Assembly: GCF_002078875.1 (NCBI RefSeq)
Contig: NC_034415.1
Span: forward strand, 18,381,975-18,445,974
From: Numida meleagris
Lineage: Eukaryota > Chordata > Aves > Galliformes > Numididae
Direction of reading: 5' to 3'
Length of the DNA: 64,000 nt
The notes below the pieces were generated by a model, which saw only the letters and a program-made list of their open reading frames with translations, made no database searches and was not told the DNA's origin. This document shows positions 13,547 to 27,183 of this stretch, one piece after another; the first letter of the stretch is position 1, and each line of letters starts with the position of its first letter. Both the position numbers and the translations under genes were made by a program.

Positions 13547-13659
13547 AGACCCAACTCAAGGCCCCTGACTCCCAATTCATCTGGCAGTGAAGATAAGCTA
13601 AGCAATTTAGTGGACAGTTAAACTAAGACCCAACTCAAGGCCCCTGACTCCCAATTCAT
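13547..13659. repeat. 34-nt direct repeat inside the LTR
   Basis: Identical 34-nt segments occur at 13547-13580 and 13626-13659, beginning AGACCCAACTCAAGG. The shorter block CTGGCAGTGAAGA is also duplicated (13537 and 13581). The offset of about 79 nt suggests a tandem duplication within U3, where such repeats often act as enhancers; that role is inference. Confidence 0.8.
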
Positions 13660-16084
13660 ATGTAAGGAGAGCAATTAGTAGTAGAAATTAGTCAAATGTT
13701 ATGTTGTGAGAACTCTGGACCATTTCTACTCTTGAGCGGAAGAGTCTTTTGCTGTTATTTCCGTGGTACGATCGTGATCAATCTCAGCTGCTCTATTCTG
13801 AGTGATAGAGATATAGAAGCAGTAGCAAACAAACACTACTGTCTATTTTGTAGGAGGTTTCTGGATACAGAACATGTTCTAAATAGCATTTCTCACTATA
13901 TAATTTTGTTGTGCTATCTGGGAACAGAAACATCTCCTCTCTCCATCTATCAGTTATATGTGTATGGGTGTGCATAGACGCAAGCATACATACGCACTTC
14001 TCTCACACCAACCTGTCGTGTACACTCCAATTAAAATGCTTCACTTCTAAATTAGTGGATGTCACTTCAGCAAAGTCTTCTGGTGTCTCTGTTTTCATTC
14101 AGAACAGCAGTAATGCCTTAGAACTATCAAAAACAAACAAGTTGGCATGTATGATTTTCTTATTTGAAAGAGGTAATAATTAAAATTGAGACATGGTTCT
14201 TTTTTCATGAAAATACAACATTTGTAAAAAGGAAAAAAATATTTTAAATGTTGCCTCAAACCATCCTTCATGGTATCTTTCACAGGTTTAAGAGGTTTGC
14301 TTTTACTAAACAGATACAAAAAGCCACACTGAAGAAGCCTAATCCTAGTACTCATTCTGTGCCTCTGAATGCTAAAAACTGATTATCCCCAGGATTTAAC
14401 AAACATCCACCTACAAAGGTAGTAGTCTGTCTGAACCTAAGTTAAGTACAGAACTAATGGATATGGAAGAAATGACTGCTTCTCTGTATTTAAAATAACG
14501 TACAAAGACTCAATAACTTTGGTGTAGATCAATTTTTTTTAAATATTTAAGTATCAATCAAAAATGTCACAGAAATAGTCTTAAAGAGACCTAAGTCTTG
14601 TAGTCAACTGAACTCAAGATACAGAATAAGAGGTATAATTTTCAAATCTGACCAGAGTAGGTGTACGTTCATGTTGGAAACGCATGGACTGAAATAATTC
14701 TCAAGAATTGAGTCAAAATATTGACCTGAAGGTTAAATGAAAAGCAATAGCACTAATTTGTCTCCAGTTGATGTTAAAGGTCTGTGAGAAAGAGGTAGAA
14801 AATCTCCCGGTGCAGGAAGGGCTGTGCAGGAGGATGGAGGGGAAGGAAATTCAGGATGAGTGAATTAGGTGTTGAAACCCAAGAAAGCAAAACAATTATT
14901 TTTAAGCACACTTTTTTTTTACCAAATATACTTTCTTTTATAAGTAATCCCATAGATTAAAAAATTTGCACCATTGATGCAAACAGATCTGCAATGCCAA
15001 AATAACACTTATTTTGTGAAAATATCTTTTTTCATCAAGGTGACTAAGCCAAATGTTGATATAGCCCATGTCAAAATGCACTGGATAGAATAGACAGGGC
15101 AATTGCATTTGGGACATTGCATTTGAGTGTATATAATGGTAAAGTTATTTAAGTAATATATGAGCAATAGCTACTGAAAGTTTTCACAGGAGCACAAAAA
15201 GCCCTGATTTCTTGAGGGAGAAAGAGGTAAGAATAAAGTTTTCTCAAGCAGATGTGAAAACAAACAGTTTATGATAGTTGCATGCAGCGGGAGGTGGGGC
15301 AGGGAGCAAGGCTGCAGACACAGGCAGGGTGTTCCATTGGACATGCAGGCAATTCAGCACTGACAAGTGTTAATGGCTTCCACGTCCTGAACTTCTGTAA
15401 CCTCTTCTGCCATCCTGTTTGTTTAACGCAAGAGCGTTTTACACAAGGACTTTACCACCTCCTTTCATACAACTTGTGTATCTATTAGATTAGGTTCAAG
15501 TTTCTTTTGCATCCATAGCATATGCAGATAGCACGGATAAACTGTGCAAGCCTACATCCTGTTCTGCACGTTAATTAAGATCCACAGCAGCTTTTCTTAG
15601 CATGCTGGTTATCTGGCTTCTAGTGCCTACTTACCACTTGCTCGGCATGGTGATCTAGTCACAAAGAGAGAACAGCTCTATTAAAAGGTACCTTTCCCTA
15701 ATTGAGGGTGAAGTGTACCAGCCATAAAGGAAGGACACTACAGTGCAGTCTCTGTCTCCAGAGCCAGATTATTCAGCGTTGGTCCCTAGATTTTTTTTAA
15801 CTTTGAAATCCTGCACTTATTCAAGAAGCTCAAAGTATTAGGAAAATGCTTCATGTTTCACCAAATGTACAAGAGGTTCAGGGGGCTGGCTACCACATTA
15901 AACAGTTACCCTGTGGCCTGTTCTGTAAATGAAGAGGAATAACAGCAGTTATTGAAACTTGTTCTACTTTGTCACAGAGCTACTGGAGCTGCTGGAGCTA
16001 CGTTGCTTGCTTTTTGGAAACCCTGGAGGAGAATATGACCCAGGAACAATCACACCTTTGTAGTCCAATTGTTCCTATGCTTGC

Positions 16085-16101
16085 AAAAAAAAAAAAAAAA
16101 A
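16085..16101. repeat. Poly-A tract
   Basis: A run of 17 A, with no recognisable retroposed body beside it. Confidence 0.9.
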
Positions 16102-17893
16102 GTGAAAGGAAAAAGTGGTCAGGGTAGAAATATTGTACAATGTGTCTGTGTTTTCAAGTTACTCAGAAAGTCTATATACTGTTACATTGCTTTCAGGCAC
16201 AATAAAAGTTATTAATCCTGTAATTATCCAGTCTTATCGCTGCTATCCACATAGGCTGGCTGGACTTCTAGATGGTATTGTTTTCATTAGTGTGATGAAG
16301 TAAAAATTTAATTAGCGACCCATCTCTCTTATTTTTCACTTGTCCATTTAAGGATTAAGAAATTAATCCTAATACTTTAATTACATTAAGATATTTTGTC
16401 ACTCTGGATGGGCTTTTTTTGTTATTGTGGGCAACTCTTTTCTATCAATTCATTTTTGTGGATGCAGAGCATGATTACTGGAAGGTGGGTAAAATGCTGT
16501 TCAAGGCATCAAAAAGCATATCCTTCCCATCAACTCTGAGCATGGAGCGGGAATACCTAATCAAAAGGGTTTGCTCTGGATCATATCAGTTCCTGATCAC
16601 AAACTCTAAATCCACATTATGGGAGCAAGACAAAATGATCTACAGGTAATAGAAATGGAAAAAAATGAATTGATAGGGAGATCAGACTGTGACTAAACGG
16701 AAGCAGGGAGGCTGAAAGGCAGCATTTTAATAGGAAAAACTTTTGTATGGCTTTCAGGTACAATTGAGCGGATTTGTATAAAACATTTTTATCCAGGAGA
16801 CCATTTAAGTTTCATTGATAAGAATGCACTTCATTGCCTCATTTAGGAACTTCCACTGTGGCTTTTTTCCCTTGATTTGTATAAAAATAAGAACCATCTG
16901 TAAGGGAAAAAAAAAAACAACACAGCACACAGCTTGTTTGTGTGACTGCTTTGTTGTTGTTGCCTAGATTTCTAGGAAACAGATGCATGTTTTTCATTTG
17001 GGGAAAGCATACATCTGTTCTGCCGAATTCTCTCCAGAAATCCTTAATTTTCCACAAAGAGCTTATTCAATTACATTTGAAAATAAGAAACTTTCCCTCC
17101 TTCATCTGTGTACGTGCAGGCCTGCATTAAAAGGAAAAATGATCATTTTAACATAGTGAGGTATTTTTCTCAGCCCATCTGTAAGAGTTTGCAAAATATT
17201 ATATTATAATTTCTGTTAGAAGAACAAAAGAGAAAGTAATAAACTTCTGTTCTGTGAAAGGATATCTGCAAAATTGGAGCTGTTATTATTACTGAGAGTC
17301 TCATTCAAGAGTGGAATACAATTTAACAGGGATGAAACCAATAAGATTGTATAGAAAATCCTGCATAAGATTTAGTAAATATAGAATTCCTGTCTACAAG
17401 TTGTTTAAAACCATTCAGTGGAATTCTGTAACAGGGATGCTATTCTCTCTTATATTCTGTGGGACGACTTAAATATTTTATACGAAAGTTATCATTCTTT
17501 GTTAAATTTATGGGTCTTCACCATGAGGGGAAAAGAGAAGCTCATCTTAAATGCTTTGAACATTAGTCAACTTTGGGATTCTACTACAAAAAATTACGTA
17601 CATGGTTTATTTCTTCTATTGCTTCATATTTTGAAAAGAAACAATGTCTGTATTGTAATAGCACATCCCATTCATACGTGCACATTTTAGGGTTCTTCCT
17701 TTGGCTGGAGGATTTTTATCTTCAGCTTAGAAATAGAAAATGAAGAAATTGCATAGTCAGTAGTCAAATCTCAGTGCAGAAGGGATCTAAGTGTACATCA
17801 AGAAGAGTAAACCTATTAATTTCTTCCCCTTGAGGGAGAAGATCCATCAGTAGACATACATTTTGGAAATAAATTTGAAGCAGGTGGACAGAG

Positions 17894-17931
17894 CAGCAGG
17901 AGGGTAGTATCAGGCTAATACAGCAGGAGGG
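17894..17931. repeat. 27-bp spaced direct repeat
   Basis: CAGCAGGAGGG occurs at 17894-17904 and 17921-17931, with further similarity around each copy (TAGTATCAGGCTAATA lies between). This looks like a diverged two-unit tandem repeat. Confidence 0.6.
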
Positions 17932-18977
17932 CAACACCAGCCAGTTAGAAAAAATGAATTGCATGGACTGTAGGGGACTGCATATTAGAATTGCCAAGCT
18001 GAATATTTCCTGCTGTATATCCTAAATAAATTAAACCTGTACAGAATATGGGCAATGATAGCTCCCCACATGGCGTGAATAGCAATGGAAATGAAAGTTG
18101 CCCATGTGTGCTTCAATAAAACTCTGAAACTTCAGGTGGGGTGTCACTACTATCCCATTTATGTCTACTGCCATCAGCTAGGACTCTGGATAGATGTAAA
18201 CATCCCTCTTGGTATTTTTTAATGATACTACTGGTGTTGTCTACACAGCAGTGAATATATTTATTTGTGACACACAGCTCCTCCTGCTTTATTCCTTTCT
18301 AAAGCCAGAGCTGGTGCTGTCAGTAGGTGGTGATGGGAGAAAGAGCTGCAGGAGCTGTGGGTGGGTCCAGCCAGCTGAGGGACTCTGCTTCTGTCTGAGC
18401 AGCGGATTCAAACCTTGAGTTAAAAAATTAGCACTCAGATGGGACTGGGATCTTTCATGGCCAGTGTCAGCCTAAGCAGAGAATGTAGTGGAGATGGTTT
18501 GGGTTAGCCACCCTGCTATACACGTAAAACATTCTGGCTGTGCACACACTACCCTCAGTGTCACCTGGAGCAGGACATGCCCAGTCCCTTTTAGCCTTTA
18601 TCTTGCTAGAAGCTGCTCCCTTGGTCTGTCACACTAGCTAGTGTGTACCTGCTTGCATTAAAGTGCATCAGTTTGCACTTTTCCATGCCTCTGCTGCTTT
18701 GCCTGTAGAGGTCTGTGATGTTGGCTGGTGCTCCTTGGGCAGCCATTGTAATGCTTCCTGGATGTTTCCCACCTGCTTCTCTGCCTGTAGATGCCTAATA
18801 TTTCACCTGCTGTCTCACTGGCTGTATCCTTTCTCTCTTCTGCATTAGCTGGCCTAGCTGTGGGTTGATTTGTTGCATGCAGTGCTTTTCCTCCCCTGAT
18901 TGCATACCTCTGGCTACAAATTGTACTCTGAATTTTCTGTTCCGCAAGAGTGCAAAGTAAAGTCTGTTGAAAGCAGC

Positions 18978-19012
18978 AGAAATCTCCTGCTGACTTCAAT
19001 GGGACACTGAAT
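18978..19012. repeat. Degenerate palindromic repeat motif
   Basis: Contains TGACTTCAATGGGA at 18991, the core of the palindromic repeat family found elsewhere in the window. Only one arm is clear. Confidence 0.3.
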
Positions 19013-22000
19013 CATATCCTAAATCACTGATGTTACGAGGTTCACCAAGGAGTTTAGCTCTGTACTCAAAATACAGTACTTCTGGGAATAGTTTCTGGCA
19101 AATTACATTTCCCTAGAAAGGTCCCTGCTCCACTAGAATATTGAGGTTTCTCGACATTTCTGCTCATAGGCCTCATCTCCTCTTCTTTTAAGTAGTGTTC
19201 ATGAGAATGTCTTTTACAATTTCAGCCTGATGGATGTTACTCCTAAAATTTTCCTGGTCTACATTTCACTTTTTTGTTTTTCCAGTGCAAGGGTTTTCTG
19301 CTGCTGCAGGAAACATTCTTCCAAAGAAGACATCTTTCCTTTAGTCTCCTATGGGAATGCATCTGAATATTTCGAAAGAGCAAACTTTTCTGTCGGACCT
19401 TTTGAAAGAGTTACTGGAGTTTGCAGACTCCTCTGGGACTCTTGTCTGTCTTTCCAGTAGATAACAACTGATCAATGAGTCACTCAGCTTTTTTCACTCT
19501 TTTTCTGGTTTACTTTAGTATGCCATAAAGGACCTTGAGGTACTGTAGGAGTCTGCCCAACTGAATCCTGAGGTGGGGAGAGGTATGTTGAAAGTACTGC
19601 TTAAATCATTCCAGGATTTTATTATTTAATCTTGTACCATATGAGTCTTTATAGTGGCCTTTTTATGAATTTCTTTCTGCTTTAATTAGCAGAGTGTCAA
19701 CATTTGTCTTCTACTCATGACTTTAGGAGAGTTTTAACGCTGTTATAAGACATCATTTGAAAACTGAGAAGTTTTTAGTCAAGAAACATGTCATATTTCT
19801 AAAACTTCAGTTAGCTGTGATTAGATTAGAAGAGGACAGCGATAGTGGCTGCATATATTTTTTAGGTATTTATTTTTTATTTCAATAGACAAAAGAAGGT
19901 ATGACCTAGGTTAATCAATCATAACACCAGTCTTGGGATTGTTGGGACATGCCCAGTTGAGGCTCCTTGTGTTGACTCTTTCCTATCCACAGAGTATCTA
20001 ATAAAACATTTTTTCTGTTCCATTATGTTGGTATAACTCATTTTTGCCAGCTTCCTAAAGCAGGCGGCTGACTTTTTCTGTGCCCAGCTCGATGGAATCA
20101 ATTTATCCCAGTAAATTCAGCTCAAATATCTGCAACTTCCTTCTTCTCCTCCTGCCTCAGGATAACACTTCCACCAATGGTTTTTGGGATCTACTTTCTC
20201 TAGTGGCGTGGTACTCTGCACAGCACCCTCCTTCTTGCACATAAATGTGGATGAAGCAAACACTCTTGAAGGCATCATTAATGTCTGCACCGTGGATACA
20301 GTGTATTCACAGGGGAGGAGGAGGACATAAACACATTGCCATGACAGGATCTTGAGATATATACTGGCTACCTGGCCAAATACACAGGGAGAAGCAGCTT
20401 TGCAGTGCTTATGCTATACAGAGACTTCAGCTCATCACATTCCCACGGCTCTACAGTTCATGCAGAAAGCATCAATGCCTGCAAAACAGAGGTAATTGAA
20501 TTACACTCTTAACTGCAAGGACTTTGCTTCCTGGTAGCCTCTGTTCTCATACCAACTAAGCAATGAAAGAATTTGCTTAAATCTCATTTGCAATGTAGTC
20601 TGAGACTTTTGGTTTCTCCAAGTAAGAAAATACCTAAAAATTGAACATAAAAGAGATGATCTACAGTAAATCAATTTTCTGTTCTTAAAAGCCATTCATT
20701 GACAGTGATCATTGATCTTCCAGCAAAAAAAGCATGAACTTTTGTCTACTGCTCCACTACCTGCTTTATTTCTTTTAGGGTACATACCTTTTTAAAGATT
20801 TTCAAATGATTGTTGTTCATGAAGCATAGTTGCCAAAGCGTCCCAAAATGGTCAATATTCATTTAACAGTATGGTGCTAGAATAGATTTTGTTACTGTTA
20901 TTGAGTTGTTGGGCTGGTGGGATCTAGACAGTAAAATACCTATAGGACATGTTTACTGTTGCTCTCTACCTAATAAAGGGGCTTGCACTTTTCATACTTA
21001 AAGGAGGTTCTGCAGAGCATGTGGCTTCCTTTGTAGGTTGAATGATTTCCATGGTTTTTTAGTATGATATCTTTACTCACAATACTGAGTAAATTGCTGG
21101 AAATGGTTTATTCTTCAATTTATTCCATTCTATCAGGACTAACTTGATTAGCATGCAGGACTGAGTAAATTATCCAGGAAGCAAAGCTCTGCCACTTTTG
21201 TGAAGGTGAGTTGTTGGAAGTTATGTGGATACAAGCTCCAGTTCATCTATGCCAGTCAAAAGAGTTATTTGGTACACTCATAAGAATAGACTACGGAAAT
21301 AGGACAAAAATAAAAGAGTTGGAACAGAAAGCAGCAATTTAAACTCAACAAGACCAAAAAACTCAGATGAAGTAGGGCTTGCTGTTTTTCAGAATTCCTA
21401 AGATGTAATGGGTAAATAAAGGGTAAAAATCCAGAGTCCCTTTCTTCAGCTGCAGATTGACTTTATCACTTGAAAAATATCTAAAGTTCAATGCAATTGG
21501 ATTCATTAGAAATGCATGACATGTATATGCTAACATAGATATAAAAATCTCAATTTCTGTCTTTTTATTTTTCTTTAAAAAAAAAACAACCTTTTAAAAA
21601 GTATTGATTCAGTATTTTGGGAAGAATAGAGAATTCTAAAAAAGTAAACAACTTCAAACATTATTTTTAACCAGTGGTGTTAAAACCTGTTTTCTAGATA
21701 TTCTTACAATGACATAAGAAAACAGAAGTGTATGCAGTACTGTCACTGATGAATGAGGGGAAAAAAATCACTAGTAGGGCACAGAGTTGATGAAAAATTT
21801 ACCTGCTTCACCTGACACTTTATTATTGACTTTATCTAATGTGGAAAACAATCATAACAGAAATAGTAATATACAGTGTCGGTAACTGAAAGCAGCACAA
21901 ATTGAGTGCAAACAACATGAAAAGAGAAAGTCACCAGTCTAGTTAGTCAATAAAGATCACAGTTTTCAAGGAACATGCTTGAATCACTGTTATTAATCAG

Positions 22001-22165
22001 ACTCCCAATTTATAACAGACGATATTGTGCAGTCAGTGACTGATAATCCTTTTGGGCATAATGTCAGTTCTTCCTTGAACCATGAAGACAGTTTGTCTGT
22101 GTTTGAGAACTCATGAATTAGTTAGCTCCACAGTTCACCAGCTGTTCAAATTACATTATATTAGA

Positions 22166-22198
22166 ATATATATATATGCATATATATATATATATATG
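22166..22198. repeat. (AT)n microsatellite, interrupted
   Basis: An AT dinucleotide tract of about 33 bases with GC interruptions (ATGCAT), followed by a G-run at 22208-22215. Confidence 0.9.
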
Positions 22199-23723
22199 CT
22201 TGGAGGAGGGGGGGGGAACAATTTGTAATATTTCTCTGTTCTGTTCTTTCCATTTGGTATGGAGGTGAATTTGCATCACATTGAACATAAACGTAAGAGC
22301 TATTAGAAGCAATTGTTCTATAATAAAACATAATGTTGGTAGAGCACAAACATCTGTCACTCATGCAGACATCATCCTGTAAACCCATCTAACTCCATTT
22401 TCTTTTCTGATTGTATCAGGGTAGCTTGCGGCATGACAGTGATTTGAGTGACAGCCATCCAACCTGGAACAGTGCTATGCATACTTATGTTTGTTTACAG
22501 GGTGTCATCGCTCTTGTAAGATGTAAATTTTTAAATTTGTTTTTATTGGGAAAAGGAACAATGAAGAAAAGGTTTTTACCTTGGAATGCAAAGTCAAGGT
22601 TATTGTAGGGCTCTGGCTTTCATAAAAATTTTACCAAGTTTTTTAAATTGACTTTTTGGTTTTCTAATGAAAAAGAACATGAATAATTTAAACGTAGACT
22701 GCATTTTTTTATTAGGACCATACTATACCAATACAACAATAGAGACAACACTCGAGTCATATCTTACCTTAATCCTTTTCCTCGCAAACTTTTATTACAA
22801 TATTCAGAAGAGCAATAGAGCCTCAGTATTAAATGCAGATTTTCCCTATCTTCTTATTAAATTACGGTTAGATTTCTGGAATGCAATCTTAATAAGTTTA
22901 ATCAATGAAATTTTAATTTTTTAATGCATCTTTAAAACCGTAACAAATAATAGCTAATTACTTAAAAGTTCCAGTTAGAACACCAGAGATTTTTGCATTA
23001 GAAGATAAAAGAATCTTTCTCCATATAAAATGTTTTTCAATTTTTCTGTTATGCACCTATTATAACAAATCAATTCCCAATTCTGACATGCCTGTAGAGA
23101 AACAGCTTTGTTTGTGGTATGGGTATGACAATCCAAACACTTCTACTTTCATTTCAGTCCTTTTTGACCATATCTTTAGTTTCCTTATAGTGTACCAGAC
23201 ATAATGGGTCGTATATCCTGTTTAAACAAAGCTTTCAACTGCAAGATTTGCAATGTAGGCAAAATATGTTCCCTCGCCAATAAAACCATGCTCTCTCTTT
23301 AATGATACCAATCTGTAAGTTGGCATTTTGCATTATGTGCTTATTTGTCAAGCAGTAAATTGATTTGTTCGACTGAGAAAGAGAATAATGTGCAACCTAA
23401 TAATCTTGAACTACTGTAGTATACTACAAAAAGGTTTAGGTGCTTGTTTTCCAAAGGCCATGCTCTCATTTCAAATCCCTGCTCTTTGACCTGAAATAAA
23501 GAGGAAGAAAGGTAATTTTTACCTGATCACTGTTTCCCTATCCTGGGTGTTCTAATCTCATGACCATCAGGCAATTGGCATGGTCAGATGATGTTTTTTT
23601 TGAAACAGCACCATTTTCTGTTTCTTACTCATGATTTTCTGCAGAAGTAGTCTGTAAAGACCAGAGAAAGGTACATGAAGTATTGGTGAAATATATTGGG
23701 AAGTACTGCTGGGTGGAATTTTC

Positions 23724-23737
23724 TTTTTTTTTTTTTT
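23724..23737. repeat. Poly-T tract
   Basis: A homopolymer run of 14 T. Confidence 0.85.
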
Positions 23738-23769
23738 CCCAAGACAAAAGAGAAGGCTGTCTTAAAATT

Positions 23770-23805
23770 ACTAAGAGTGAAAAATTTACTAAATGTGAAA
23801 AATTT
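23770..23805. repeat. Two-unit 18-bp tandem repeat
   Basis: ACTAAGAGTGAAAAATTT is followed immediately by ACTAAATGTGAAAAATTT, two mismatches in 18. This is a head-to-tail duplication, probably slippage. Confidence 0.8.
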
Positions 23806-26271
23806 AATGGAATTACTGTGAAGTTTATACTATTTTAGCTATTAGTTTTAAATTAGAGATGCAGTCCTTACATGACTTTATATGACAATATTTCTTCTTA
23901 AACACTTATCCAGGATACTGGATCAACAAATATTCGTAACTATATCTGAAAGTACTTTTTTTTGTGACAACTACTGATGTTGTGATAACAGTACTCCTTT
24001 TCACAGAAGCAAAAAGTTTTTGTCTTGAACAGTTTTTCATTTTGAAGCCTATGTTACCTTAAATCAGGTACTAAATGACTAGTGTCTGATTTTCCCACAG
24101 TAATAATAACACAGCCTTCCCCGGCTCCCCCCTCCGCAAATCCCACGGATTTATGGACAGTTCTGAAGCATGGGTGTCTGGCATGTCTATTACATATTTC
24201 TTCTATATGATTGTTACTGTTGTGATAGAGCACAACATATCTTGTGAGCCCAACAGGCAGTGGTTAAGAAAAGAAAACACCATCCTTTCCTTGGGAAGTT
24301 TAAAATGACTCCATCTGAAGATAGAAACTATGTGAGGAAAACTAAAACCATTGTGAGAAATAACAACATAATAGTGAAATGATTATGCTTCCCATCAGAG
24401 AAGTAGTCCAAAACGTGAAATGTCATCAAATATCTTGTGAAAGAAATTTTTTTTAAATTGCAGTCAGATCTACACTCCAGCCAACAAAAATGGAAAAATG
24501 AGATATATTCTGACTTGTTGTGCAGAGAAGAATGTCAGTCTCTTAAATATCTTCTAGTCTGAGGGGGAAACTATGGAACTGCAATTTTGTGATTGAATTA
24601 AACCATTCAACTTCCTAATTTTATTACAAACTTTTTCAGAGGAATAGCTAAATGTTTATTTGTTAGTCCTCCTCTAATCTTTATCTCAGGAGACTTTTAA
24701 AATAATGAGTGTTAATTCTACAAAATTAATTGAGAAGTTGTTATTTTCATCTCTAAATTATGTGTATTTTTGATTGACTGGTCAATGACAAGTCTATTCT
24801 CATTTTTCCACTAGAATAAGGCTATGAAAAGGAAAAGAAGTGAAATAGTTGGCCAATTAAGTTACACAATAATGACAAGGTCAGGCCAAAGAGAGTATAT
24901 TGTGGTAGTTCACAAATTACTAAGACATTTGGATTTTTCATGTTCCTGACAGAAATTGTAATGAAAATAGAAAGTGACACATGAATCCATTAATATGACA
25001 GCACAATAAAAGGGAGGAGAAATAATTTTAAGCATACAAGTATACATCAAAATAATATGAAGGGATCAGAAACAAACCCACAAAAAGAATTGATTCTTTC
25101 CAAAATAAGATGATATGCCACAGAGAACATACATTTTCCATTTCCTCCAAAATCTGTGTCTTCCCTAGTTTTCTGCATTTCAGGAAAGCTTTTTTCTTTG
25201 TTTCTTACTTTATCTCTTCAGTCTGCTCTATCTCTGAGTGAGAGCTTTGAGTCATGTAAAGATGGTTCAATTCATTGAAATCTTGTGATGTTGGTTCTTT
25301 GTGCTCTGATGAGTTGGTTTCTTTGCCAAGGAAAGAGAAGTTCTCATCATCGAAATGTGTGAAGTTGTGCCAATAAGAAGTGGCATGTTTATAAATAAGG
25401 AACAATGTAGTCATATTGAATCTGTGCCTGCAAATATCCTGCGTGTTACATCATTCTGGTTGAACTGCTTTACCCAATAGTCTTGTGGGACTCATTTGTT
25501 GAAAGAGGAAGAGCAGGGCTCCTGTCTTAAAATTTAGCAGAAATAAAATATATTGGAGGAGATCTTTTCAGTTGCTATTTCCAGTATTTCCTATGGCTAA
25601 GGTACAACTATACATTATGTTAAACCAGTCATTAAGGATTTGCTCTGTTTTACGTTTATAAAATAAGAAAAAAGGGCAACCATTACTTCATGTGAACATG
25701 TTATATAATGATAGATATGACCTCTTGGAACATCTGAGGGGTATTCTAGGTTTTCTAAAAATAGTATTTATCAGTATTTCCCATTATGTATGGCAGCTGC
25801 ATAGATGGTGATCTTGCCATTAATGTGTTGAGTGTGTGGCCAAAGAAGGAAAATGAGGGCTTCATGCTGACTTCCCCTATGATCCTTTCTTGAAATGAAG
25901 ATGAACTCTAAAATACATAGTGAAGTTAAGGGATCTTTTAAATTATACTGTATGGGAAAGATCCTTCCAAACATGCTGTGCTATACCATCACAGTTCCCT
26001 CTGCACCTAACCAGAGCCTTTCTGCTAGGCCCACCTTGTAATGTTTCCAGAGACTGTGGGAAAACTGGGAGGGTTAGCACTATCTACATCAAAGAAATCT
26101 CCAGCTGTCATGTTAAAATAGCGCTTCATTCTCTTGGCAATACAATGTAGTACAAGTACAATGGAGACAGACAGGGTCTAACTTCACGGGTACACTGAAG
26201 AATATTCTCGCACTAATGCTTAGCTTATGCAAGTACAGCAGCTTTGATCTGAGGACCTTAGATGATTCTGG

Positions 26272-26287
26272 AAAAAAAAAAAAAAAA
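26272..26287. repeat. Poly-A tract
   Basis: A homopolymer run of 16 A. Confidence 0.9.
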
Positions 26288-27183
26288 GTAAAACTGTGAA
26301 AGTGAAACAAAAACAAGCTGTTTTAATTGCAGGTCTTGACTCAATCTGATGCAACTAGATGTTGCTCAAGATGGTGTTTCCCAAGAAAGGCTTTCTGATA
26401 GTTTGTACTTGCTAGGGAATCTGTATGGTCTTCCAGACAGCACAGTCATTGCTCCAACAGCCAGTTGCTCCAGACTGGTATAATCACTTTCCTAGCAGTA
26501 GTACTCTCTCTAGTTGCCTTTTTTAAATACCAGTTGCCCAAATGGTGAGTTAGTTTTGCTGGTACTGTTACAGGGTTTGAAAATAATAGGATCCACAGTT
26601 TTCTGCAAGCTGATTCTGCAGTGCATTCCATAGCAGCTGATGCATTAGAGTGTCAGGTTTCAGACTGTTCTTGTGATAACAAATTTTGTGGGCTTTTGAC
26701 ACCTTGTGTTTTGCTGCCTCTCTAAGTCTCATCCTTTCTAGTCTTATGGGAATGAAGTGGAAACTTTCAGTCCTATGTCACTAAGTAGATCACAGCAGAT
26801 CTTTGAGAGGCTCCTCAAGACAGCTCATGAGAGTTTTCTAGCACAGGAACAACAAATTAATGTGTATTTTTTTTCCTGGTTTAATATTAAAAAAACAGTA
26901 CATCTATTTATATATCATCAGCAAAAGCTGTCTTCATCCAGATATTTTCTGTGTTTTCACTCACTTTGTGTCCCCAAAAAGTGTCTTATAATCAGTTCTT
27001 TTAGTATATGCCATTACTTCTACGGAAAGATATTTATGTGCTGTCTTTGTCTGTCATGATGATTTTAAGGATCTGTGATTTCATAAAGCATCAGCAAAGT
27101 CTACAGCTGCAATAAATCTAATTCTTTCTCCTAGGAGATTTCTGGAAAGTTTTGAGAAATACATAGTAAACTCTGATCTCCAG

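Larger units (their letters stand above)
13044..13790 (-). mobile_element. Solo LTR of an avian endogenous retrovirus
   Basis: Read on the minus strand the segment has LTR architecture: a U3-like part with the octamer ATGCAAAT (13268-13275), a TATA-like box (13215-13220), the polyadenylation signal AATAAA about 95 bases downstream (13117-13122), and a U5-like tail ending in CA near 13044. CpG dinucleotides are commoner than in the flanks, and the U5 part (ATTCCGCAAGTCGC region) resembles LTR ends I associate with bird retroviral elements. No second LTR and no gag, pol or env remnant is visible, so it is best read as a solo LTR left by recombination. The right end is uncertain (13690-13840) and I found no target-site duplication. 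The family name is not assigned. Confidence 0.6.
13791..27183. other. Non-coding unique sequence
   Basis: No gene is supported. Open frames are at most about 113 codons and show no domains. The stretch contains homopolymers, an AT-rich microsatellite, an 18-bp tandem pair and scattered ancient repeat motifs. Segments at 22410-22520 and 23180-23440 have balanced composition and homeodomain-type ATTA cores that might be conserved non-coding elements, but conservation cannot be judged from one sequence. Confidence 0.65.

Noticed and set aside
17894..17931. CTCF-like CAGCAGGAGGG pair
   Set aside because: Alignment to the CTCF core needs an inserted base and two mismatches. It is kept only as a direct repeat.
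18404..18414. GGATTCAAACC, resembling a tRNA B box on the minus strand
   Set aside because: There is no A box, no cloverleaf arms and no terminator at the right spacing.
18658..18999. 113-codon open frame on the minus strand
   Set aside because: Its Q/R/H/T-rich composition has no domain. It overlaps an ancient repeat motif and has an antisense open frame of similar quality.
22151..22388. Minus-strand open frames ending in IYIYI-type repeats
   Set aside because: The tail is translation of the AT microsatellite and the rest has no domain.
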